Part shown: piece after piece, positions 1-4,906 of the stretch
Numbering within the stretch: the stretch's first letter is position 1
How the letters are laid out: each line of letters starts with the position of its first letter
Origin: an uncultured Bacilli bacterium
GTDB taxonomy: Bacteria > Bacillota_I > Bacilli_A > RF39 > UBA660
Direction of reading: 5' to 3'
NCBI GenBank assembly: GCA_934096785.1
Contig: CAKONA010000043.1
Location: 1 to 8,032 of the forward strand
DNA length: 8,032 nucleotides
The notes under the pieces: generated by a model
Told to the model about the DNA's origin: nothing
Seen by the model: the letters and a program-made list of their open reading frames with translations, nothing else
Database searches by the model: none
Translations under genes and position numbers: made by a program

Positions 1-274
1 TCTCACGTAAGTTCTTAGAGAAATTAGATGCAAGGTTAGCGATAATGTAACCTACTACTACAGAAGATGCGAAACTAAGAAATGCACATCCAAGCATTAA
101 TGCTCCTTCTTTTAATATTTCTTTAACTGTTCCATTTAACTGTACAAGTTCTGTTATTTTACTCATATAATCAGGTATTTTAAGTTCTAACCATACTTGT
201 AAAACTATAAATATACAACTTATAAATATAAATAACCAGTCTTTCTTTTCTAAGTTTTTAAATAATTTTAACAT
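1..274 (-). CDS. ABC exporter subunit, N-terminal fragment (gene continues beyond window)
   Basis: The first 91 codons are visible and the rest lies past position 1. It starts at the ATG at 274-272, preceded by an AAGGAG Shine-Dalgarno, and overlaps the last 17 bases of marR, so the two are translationally coupled. Residues about 13-30 and 57-81 are hydrophobic and separated by a polar stretch with a Pro-Asp-Tyr-Met segment. This is the usual layout of the first two helices of a type IV (exporter-fold) ABC permease such as the BmrA/LmrC/MdlB families. A fused nucleotide-binding domain is expected but not visible. Position directly after a MarR repressor suggests a drug or peptide efflux pump controlled by that repressor, often a heterodimer with a second half-transporter further on (inference). 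It could instead be another small membrane protein, since no ATPase motif is in view. Confidence 0.72.
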   Translation of the reverse strand, partial: MLKLFKNLEKKDWLFIFISCIFIVLQVWLELKIPDYMSKITELVQLNGTVKEILKEGALMLGCAFLSFASSVVVGYIIANLASNFSKNLRE

Positions 275-710
275 TTTTCTCTCCTTTTAAATTATCTTGT
301 ATTTGATTAGTTACTTTAAAGAATATTTCTAAGTCTTCAGGATTAATATTACTTTCTAATAAGTTTTCAAATTCTTGTGCTTTCTTTTTCATTATTTTAT
401 CAAGTTTTAATCCTTTGTCTGTTAGTTTAATTTCTTTACTTCTTAAGTCACTTTTAGAACTATCACTAGTAATAATACCATTTTTAATCATAGTACTTAT
501 AATACCAGAAACTGTGGACTTTCTAACTCCTAGTTTCTTTTCTATATCTTTTTGATATATAGTATTATTCTTGTTCTTAATTAAATATTTTATTATTACT
601 ATTTGAGCTGGTGTTAAATTATAGATAGAGTTTTTATTCATAGAAATTATTTTTCTTACGATTAGACTATCTATTTTTTTAATCTCTAAGCTAATACTTT
701 TTTCTTTCAT
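258..710 (-). CDS. MarR-family winged-helix transcriptional regulator
   Basis: A 150-residue protein, the normal length for MarR regulators, which act as dimers on palindromic operators and often release DNA on binding a small molecule. The winged-helix core spans about residues 33-100. An LTPAQ segment starts it, a helix-turn-helix follows around KDIEKKLGVRKSTVSGII, and the wing ends in the family-typical DLRSKEIKLTDKG. Flanking helices rich in Lys/Ile/Leu would form the dimer interface. The ATG at 710 has an AAAGGA Shine-Dalgarno 8 bases upstream. The gene sits under its own near-consensus promoter with a palindrome over the start site, and it overlaps the following ABC exporter gene. Autorepression and control of that exporter are therefore likely (inference). 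The ligand cannot be told from the sequence. Confidence 0.9.
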   Translation of the reverse strand: MKEKSISLEIKKIDSLIVRKIISMNKNSIYNLTPAQIVIIKYLIKNKNNTIYQKDIEKKLGVRKSTVSGIISTMIKNGIITSDSSKSDLRSKEIKLTDKGLKLDKIMKKKAQEFENLLESNINPEDLEIFFKVTNQIQDNLKGEKNVKII

Positions 711-722
711 AATATCATTCCT

Positions 723-742
723 TTGGTTAGGTAACTAACAAA
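723..742. promoter_or_regulatory. Palindromic operator, probable MarR autoregulatory site
   Basis: Arms TTGGTTAG (723-730) and CTAACAAA (735-742) match at 7 of 8 positions around a GTAA spacer. The inner TTAGGTAACTAA is symmetrical at 10 of 12 bases. The site covers the predicted transcription start and touches the marR Shine-Dalgarno, so a bound dimer would block initiation. Size and symmetry fit MarR-family operators. Binding by this particular protein is inferred from position. Confidence 0.6.
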
Positions 743-745
743 ATA

Positions 746-773
746 ATTATACCCATTTAATATTATATGTCAA
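746..773 (-). promoter_or_regulatory. Sigma-A-type promoter of marR-ABC exporter operon
   Basis: On the minus strand a perfect TTGACA (773-768) is followed after 16 bases by a perfect TATAAT (751-746). Transcription should begin near 739, about 29 bases before the marR ATG. No other gene start lies nearby, so this promoter serves marR and the exporter gene behind it. Confidence 0.85.
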
Positions 774-783
774 TAATATAAAG

Positions 784-814
784 TATGTTTTCACATAACT
801 TTCAAATATGAAAG
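784..814. other. Two further small hairpins abutting the terminator
   Basis: Directly after the 815-836 hairpin (reading the minus strand) come a 6-bp stem CTTTCA/TGAAAG with a 4-base loop (814-799) and, one base on, a 5-bp stem TATGT/ACATA with a GAAA loop (797-784). Individually they are weak. Their tandem packing in about 50 bases, between the cassette end and the marR promoter, is what makes them notable. A role as a composite terminator or structured 3' end is inference. Confidence 0.4.
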
Positions 815-836
815 ATAGTTAGCTTTCGCTAACTAT
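815..836 (-). terminator. Hairpin ending the bacteriocin cassette (weak intrinsic terminator)
   Basis: On the minus strand a perfect 9-bp stem ATAGTTAGC/GCTAACTAT encloses a GAAA tetraloop. The TAG stop codon of the second bacteriocin peptide lies inside the ascending arm. The stem is followed only by CTTTC, a poor U-tract, so termination may be partial, or the hairpin may instead protect the 3' end of the transcript. Confidence 0.6.
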
Positions 837-988
837 ACTTTGCACTTCTTCTTATCTTTGCTTCTTCTTATAGCGGAGCCTAAGCTTCTTCCTAGTTCTA
901 ATGCTAATGTTACACATTTAACTAAAGCATTAATGACTGTACCAGAAATAGCCCCTGCTTTAATCATAATCAGTTCTTGTGGTTCCAT
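833..988 (-). CDS. Putative two-peptide bacteriocin, peptide B precursor (double-glycine-type leader, cationic)
   Basis: A 51-residue small ORF. The leader MEPQELIMIKAG fits the pattern read by C39 peptidases, with Met at -12, Glu-Leu at -8/-7 and Ile at -4. Its -2/-1 pair is Ala-Gly rather than Gly-Gly. The predicted 39-residue mature peptide has an amphipathic, Ala/Leu/Val-rich first half and a GRSLG (GxxxG) helix-packing motif at residues 33-37. It ends in a strongly basic tail (RRSKDKKKCK) and contains two Cys (25, 49). GxxxG motifs and a paired partner of equal length are hallmarks of class IIb bacteriocins. An in-frame TAA at 1000-998 bars a longer N-terminus. No Shine-Dalgarno precedes the ATG, and the start overlaps peptide A by 29 bases, so translation probably depends on coupling. 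A short hypothetical protein of other function cannot be excluded. Confidence 0.72.
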   Translation of the reverse strand: MEPQELIMIKAGAISGTVINALVKCVTLALELGRSLGSAIRRSKDKKKCKV

Positions 989-1115
989 AATTACATTTTA
1001 AAGGTCTTATGAAGCCATCTATTAAACCAATTAGAAATGAGACTAATGTTGATCCAATACCTGCTGCTAACCAATTTGTACCTCCTTTAATACTAACTAA
1101 TTCTTCTTTTGTCAT
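960..1115 (-). CDS. Putative two-peptide bacteriocin, peptide A precursor (double-glycine leader)
   Basis: A 51-residue small ORF. The leader MTKEELVSIKGG is a textbook short double-glycine leader: Met at -12, Glu-Leu at -8/-7, Ile at -4, Gly-Gly at -2/-1. Cleavage would leave a 39-residue peptide with a hydrophobic Gly/Ala-rich core (residues 15-36). The core holds AAGIG and GLIDG small-residue motifs, and a polar tail with one Cys follows (41). Net charge of the mature peptide is near zero, in contrast to peptide B. The ATG at 1115 overlaps the TGA of the C39 exporter gene (ATGA) and has an AAGGAG Shine-Dalgarno at 1125-1130. Exporter, peptide A and peptide B therefore form one transcript. 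A membrane-permeabilising antimicrobial acting with peptide B is the likeliest role. A secreted signalling peptide is the alternative. Confidence 0.78.
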   Translation of the reverse strand: MTKEELVSIKGGTNWLAAGIGSTLVSFLIGLIDGFIRPLKCNYGTTRTDYD

Positions 1116-3175
1116 AAGACTTTACTCCTTTCTAATTTATATTTGTCTTTAAACATAGAAATTATTTCTTCTTTATGACTAATATAAATAATAGTTTTGT
1201 CTTTGAAATAACTAAATAACTTATTAATTATTTCTTTTTCTTCTTCTACACCTACTTCACTTAAAGCTTCATCTAAAATAATAAATTCACTATCTTTTAA
1301 GATGCTTCTTGCTAAAACTATTTTTTGTCTTTCACCACCTGATATATTAAAGCCATCTTCTTCTATAATCATATTGTTTCTTAACTTATTACTGTTTCTT
1401 AAGTTATCTAAATTACATAAATGTATTACTTCTTCATAATCATTATCATTTATCTTTCTATCATAAATAATGTTATTCTTTAAAGTATCATTTAATAAAT
1501 AGTTATTTTGAGAAACATAAGTAAAACTATTTGATATAGTATTAGAATTAATATCTTTTAAGTTCTTATTATCAATTAATATTTCTCCATTATAGTCATC
1601 TATATACTTTAAGAGAATCTTAATAATAGTACTTTTACCATTACCACTACTACCATAAAGTAAGAACTTACTACCATAATCTATCTTAAAAGAAATACTC
1701 TCAAATAAATTATTAAGACCATTCTTATAACTTAGATTATTAATAATAATATCTCCATTAATAAGTTTAGTAGTTGATAATTCTTCTTTAGTAGTTACTA
1801 GTAATAAATCATTAATTCTTCTATAAACATTCTTTATATAATTAATATTTGGTTCTAATTCTAATATACTCTTTAAAGGATCTGTAAAATAGAATATTAA
1901 TGAATTAAATAATAAGAAGTTACCAATAGTAATAATATTCTTATGAATAAATATAGAACTAATAAATATTGAAAAGATATAAGTAAGGTTTGTTGTGCAG
2001 TCCTTTAATAATGATTGATTTAATAATGAGGTTTTGTATCTTTTATATTGATATTCATTCTTAATACCAGCCATTTCTATCTTTTTAAGAGTGTAGTTCT
2101 TCATATTAAGATTTTTATTTATTTCATAGCTATATATACTTTCATTAAGAGTACTTTGATAATTAGATTCACTTATTAAAGTATTATCCATATTCTTATT
2201 ATTAGGTATTTTATATATTAAGACTATAAAGATATAAAGTATTATTTCTAATATATAAATAAGAAATAATTTAGAATTGATTTTTAAGAGTAATATCATA
2301 CTTATTAAGACTAATAATAGATTAGTTGATACTGTTAATATTATTTCAGTAAAAGACGTTCTAAAGTCCTTTAAATCATTTATTCTAGATATTACTTCAG
2401 CAGTAGATTTATTCTTGAAGAATTGGTAAGGAAGATTAAAAAGTTTCCTTATAACATCATTATTAAGATAAACGGATACATTAGAATCTATGTCAATAAT
2501 TAACCTACCCCTGATATAATTTAAATAATTCTTAAATAATGATGTTAATAAAAACATAATAGTTAGTTTAACTAAAATATTAAATTTATAATTAGGTAAT
2601 ATGTAATCTATAACTATTAATGTATAATAATTAAGAATAATACTAATCATAATTAATAGAATTGATAAGATAATTAATTTTCTTATCTTAGGTAATTCTA
2701 TATTAACATATGAAAAAATACATTCTAGTAATTTGTTTTTATCACTATAGTTATTTACCTTCTTAACTGGATAAATAACTATAGAATTATTTTGATACAT
2801 AGATTTGAATTCTTCATGTGTTATTTTAGTTATACTACTAGACGGGTCCATTATAGTTAAATGACCTTTAGAAGTTTTATAAACAACGATGAAGTGGTAC
2901 ATATTATTCTTTATAATATGACATATTATTGGGAAAGACACATATCCACTTATTATTTCATCTGATGTATAATGTACTCCATAGCCATCAAAACCATAGT
3001 TTCTGCTTCCGTTAATTATATTGTAAGCATTGGAGCCATCTAGGTCTGTTTTAAGAGTAAATGTGACTTCTTCGTGTGAGGCCTCACATCCATAATATTT
3101 CATTATAGATAATAAACACGAAGGACCACAGTCTTTTAAACCATTTTGTCTAACTATAAGTTTCTTGTTTAACAT
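1112..3175 (-). CDS. Peptidase-containing ABC transporter (C39 bacteriocin processing and export)
   Basis: A 687-residue membrane protein with all three parts of a PCAT transporter, which cuts double-glycine leaders and exports the mature peptide. The N-terminal C39 cysteine protease (about 1-135) has Gln10, catalytic Cys16 in DCGPSC, His94 (YHFIVV) and Asp110 (MDPSS). Around six membrane helices span 165-435. The ATPase (about 470-687) has Walker A GSSGNGKST (507-515), Q-loop Gln555, signature ISGGERQ (611-617), Walker B IILDEA with catalytic Glu636, and H-loop His667, so both activities look intact. The start is the ATG at 3175, with AGGAGGG five bases upstream. An in-frame extension to 3220 lacks such a site and would precede the Shine-Dalgarno. 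It is the first gene of the cassette and overlaps peptide A at ATGA. Length is slightly below the usual 700-730, and no accessory HlyD-like subunit accompanies it. Confidence 0.93.
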   Translation of the reverse strand: MLNKKLIVRQNGLKDCGPSCLLSIMKYYGCEASHEEVTFTLKTDLDGSNAYNIINGSRNYGFDGYGVHYTSDEIISGYVSFPIICHIIKNNMYHFIVVYKTSKGHLTIMDPSSSITKITHEEFKSMYQNNSIVIYPVKKVNNYSDKNKLLECIFSYVNIELPKIRKLIILSILLIMISIILNYYTLIVIDYILPNYKFNILVKLTIMFLLTSLFKNYLNYIRGRLIIDIDSNVSVYLNNDVIRKLFNLPYQFFKNKSTAEVISRINDLKDFRTSFTEIILTVSTNLLLVLISMILLLKINSKLFLIYILEIILYIFIVLIYKIPNNKNMDNTLISESNYQSTLNESIYSYEINKNLNMKNYTLKKIEMAGIKNEYQYKRYKTSLLNQSLLKDCTTNLTYIFSIFISSIFIHKNIITIGNFLLFNSLIFYFTDPLKSILELEPNINYIKNVYRRINDLLLVTTKEELSTTKLINGDIIINNLSYKNGLNNLFESISFKIDYGSKFLLYGSSGNGKSTIIKILLKYIDDYNGEILIDNKNLKDINSNTISNSFTYVSQNNYLLNDTLKNNIIYDRKINDNDYEEVIHLCNLDNLRNSNKLRNNMIIEEDGFNISGGERQKIVLARSILKDSEFIILDEALSEVGVEEEKEIINKLFSYFKDKTIIYISHKEEIISMFKDKYKLERSKVL

Positions 3176-3180
3176 TTTAA

Positions 3181-3187
3181 CCCTCCT
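3181..3187 (-). promoter_or_regulatory. Strong ribosome binding site deciding the exporter start
   Basis: AGGAGGG lies 5 bases before the ATG at 3175 on the minus strand. It fixes the start there, since the longer in-frame reading from 3220 would run straight through this site. Confidence 0.88.
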
Positions 3188-3241
3188 ATTATTATAGTTA
3201 GCCAAAAGTTTTAAAAACACTTCTTTTTTCTACAAATTTTT

Positions 3242-3275
3242 AAAAAAAATTAGTAGAATTTGATTTTCTACTAAT
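3242..3275 (-). terminator. Strong intrinsic terminator after the dockerin surface-protein gene
   Basis: On the minus strand a perfect 10-bp stem ATTAGTAGAA/TTCTACTAAT with a 7-base loop is followed by an uninterrupted run of eight T. It begins 11 bases beyond the stop codon of the surface-protein gene and insulates that gene from the bacteriocin cassette. Confidence 0.92.
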
Positions 3276-3286
3276 TAATGTTCTTT

Positions 3287-4834
3287 TTAACCTATTCTGA
3301 ATGCTGGGGAAATTGTATATACAAATTCATCTGTGTACCAACTTATTTTTCTACTACTTATTACTTCAAAACCTGTACCCAAGCCGTCTGCGGTTCTCAA
3401 CCATTGAATGCAACTTCTGTACGTAGTATATGAACATTTTTTTTCAGTTTTTGTTGTAAGTTCAGTTGTTATTCCTTTTTCACTATAATAATCAAGCTGT
3501 CTTGATAAATCATTTGCTTTATTTCTACCATTTGATAATTTCCATATTTCATTTGAAGCCAATAGATATAGTTTATCTGTTGATGTGAAATTTGCAGTGT
3601 CGACGTCATTTTTTCCATATCCAGATACAACCTTAGTATCAATTATCGCATTTCTTAATTCAATGGGAAGTTTATTATATATTGTTTCATTTACATATGA
3701 ATACATATTACTTGCAGGCCAACCGCCAACATTAGTATTTGTGCCATTCATAACATGTTCATCTATAACATCTGCAAATTCTACTACAAAGCCACAAGCA
3801 CTTTGTGAGAAGCCATCTGTTGAACATTCACTTGGTGTTGATTTGTTTGCTATTCTAACTGTGTGTGTTCCTAAGTCACCTAGGTCTACTTCTTTAGTAT
3901 CTCCAATATTATATGTATCAGTATTACCTGCTCTTACATTTTCTGCAATTTGTGTCCATGATGCTTCTGCGAATGGTAAGTTTCCTGGTAGGAATTCTCC
4001 TTGAATATCAAGGTTACCTACGAAGTATGTACTTTGTGCTTGGTTAGGTGTTTTGTTATCTAAGTATAACCATAAGAAATAGATTGCTGATTCACCTGCT
4101 TCAAGTGTGTCTCCTTTGTAAATAATGCTATTTTCTAAATCACTAAATGATGAAATATATGTTTTTTCTAAGTCTGTGTCTTTGCCAGTTAGTGTTTGAT
4201 CGATTGCTTGTGCGTCTAAAACATTTGCATCTCCATCTCCATTAATGTCAGCTAATTCTATTTGATCATCTGTTAATTCTGCTGCGAATACTACTGCTTT
4301 TCTGATTAGGTCTGAATCATTTTTGTTTACGATTCCATCCATGTTAACATCGCCCATTTGGTATTCTGAACCCGGGGCTAGTACTCTTTTTCTAATAGCT
4401 ATTTTTAGGTGAGAACCATATAAATCTGTTAATCTTTTGAATTCAGAGTAGTCTCCTGTTGGAAGAAAGTCTGTATCTTCGTTTAGTTTTATTGTTATAG
4501 TTGCTTCGATTGAACCAGTGTTTTCTACTTTAAAGATGTAAGGTGTTGTGTTTGAATAAGACCCATCATTTGGATAAGGGAAAATTGATTCTGGTATGGT
4601 ACTTCCATCTTGTTTTGTAGTACCTATTAATTGTCCCATATTTTGATAAGTGTTATCACAGCTTAAATCACTACAGAATGAAATTGCTAGGTCTCCTGTT
4701 TGAACTACATTATTTTCTCCTTCATCTATTTTAAAGAAAGAAGCAAATGATACTCCAATAAATATTATTAGTAGTAATCCTACTGATGTAATTAATGTTA
4801 TTACTTCTTTTTTTATTATCTTATCTATATACAT
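3287..4834 (-). CDS. Surface protein: TasA/camelysin-like domain interrupted by dockerin, with C-terminal DUF6273-like domain
   Basis: A 515-residue exported protein. Residues 10-33 form a basic-then-hydrophobic N-terminus (ITSVGLLLIIFIGVSFASFF) resembling the signal segment of SipW-processed TasA/camelysin proteins. N-VVQTGDLAISF follows, as in that family. The beta-sandwich appears to run from about 35 to 153 and resume at about 222-282 (FLWLYLDNKTPNQAQ). Between them, residues 160-218 are a complete dockerin: loop one GDVNMDGIVNKND, loop two ADINGDGDANVLD, both with every calcium ligand. The C-terminal part (about 293-515) resembles DUF6273, ending in WLRTADG...SPAFRIG. It has exactly six Cys, in three close pairs. 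No LPXTG motif is present. The ATG at 4834 is chosen because AGGTGA sits 5 bases upstream; the GTG at 4843 is part of that site. It has its own promoter and terminator. A role in a fibre or cohesin-dockerin surface assembly is inferred. Confidence 0.82.
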   Translation of the reverse strand: MYIDKIIKKEVITLITSVGLLLIIFIGVSFASFFKIDEGENNVVQTGDLAISFCSDLSCDNTYQNMGQLIGTTKQDGSTIPESIFPYPNDGSYSNTTPYIFKVENTGSIEATITIKLNEDTDFLPTGDYSEFKRLTDLYGSHLKIAIRKRVLAPGSEYQMGDVNMDGIVNKNDSDLIRKAVVFAAELTDDQIELADINGDGDANVLDAQAIDQTLTGKDTDLEKTYISSFSDLENSIIYKGDTLEAGESAIYFLWLYLDNKTPNQAQSTYFVGNLDIQGEFLPGNLPFAEASWTQIAENVRAGNTDTYNIGDTKEVDLGDLGTHTVRIANKSTPSECSTDGFSQSACGFVVEFADVIDEHVMNGTNTNVGGWPASNMYSYVNETIYNKLPIELRNAIIDTKVVSGYGKNDVDTANFTSTDKLYLLASNEIWKLSNGRNKANDLSRQLDYYSEKGITTELTTKTEKKCSYTTYRSCIQWLRTADGLGTGFEVISSRKISWYTDEFVYTISPAFRIG

Positions 4835-4838
4835 ATAA

Positions 4839-4845
4839 CTCACCT
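4839..4845 (-). promoter_or_regulatory. Ribosome binding site deciding the surface-protein start
   Basis: AGGTGAG on the minus strand precedes the ATG at 4834 with about 5 bases of spacing. The upstream in-frame GTG lies within it. The predicted transcript starts near 4853, too close to that GTG to hold a separate binding site. Confidence 0.8.
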
Positions 4846-4859
4846 ATTCTCTAATAAGA

Positions 4860-4888
4860 ATTATATAATAAAAATGTTTCATAGTCAA
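4860..4888 (-). promoter_or_regulatory. Sigma-A-type promoter of the dockerin surface-protein gene
   Basis: On the minus strand TTGACT (4888-4883) and TATAAT (4865-4860) are separated by exactly 17 bases, nearly full consensus. Transcription should begin near 4853, giving a leader of about 19 bases before the ATG at 4834. The -35 box lies in the loop and lower-coordinate arm of the upstream rpe terminator hairpin. Confidence 0.88.
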
Positions 4889-4906
4889 TTAAACTATGAA
4901 ACATTT
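4866..4906 (-). terminator. Intrinsic terminator of the prkC-rsgA-rpe operon
   Basis: A perfect 14-bp stem AAATGTTTCATAGT/ACTATGAAACATTT (arms 4893-4906 and 4872-4885) with a 7-base loop is followed on the minus strand by TTATTA, extending the T-rich end of the stem. The rpe stop codon TAA lies at the base of the ascending arm. On the plus strand the stem is followed by a T-rich stretch, so some bidirectional action is possible. Confidence 0.85.

Noticed and set aside
932..1000. 22-codon plus-strand ORF across the bacteriocin overlap
   Set aside because: No Shine-Dalgarno or promoter. It is explained as antisense to the two peptide genes, and too short and unremarkable to be an immunity protein.
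833..1115. Peptides A and B as one frameshifted protein
   Set aside because: Each ORF has its own ATG, its own leader with the -12/-8/-7/-4 pattern and the same mature length, so two genes explain the sequence better.
3191..3196. TATAAT as -10 box for the exporter gene
   Set aside because: No -35 at 16-18 bases, and the start would fall inside the Shine-Dalgarno.
3176..3220. Longer N-terminus for the C39 exporter starting at 3220
   Set aside because: It has no ribosome binding site. The extension reads through the strong AGGAGGG before 3175, and starting at 3175 gives the expected short lead-in to the C39 Gln/Cys motif.
3585..4004. 139-codon plus-strand reading frame, and similar ones at 4954-5181, 5795-5986, 6813-7259 and 7384-7596
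   Set aside because: All lie antisense within confidently identified genes, lack convincing start signals and have no recognisable domains. They are frame shadows.
4835..4843. GTG at 4843 as start of the surface protein
   Set aside because: The GTG is part of AGGTGAG, the binding site for the ATG at 4834, and lies only about 10 bases from the predicted transcription start.
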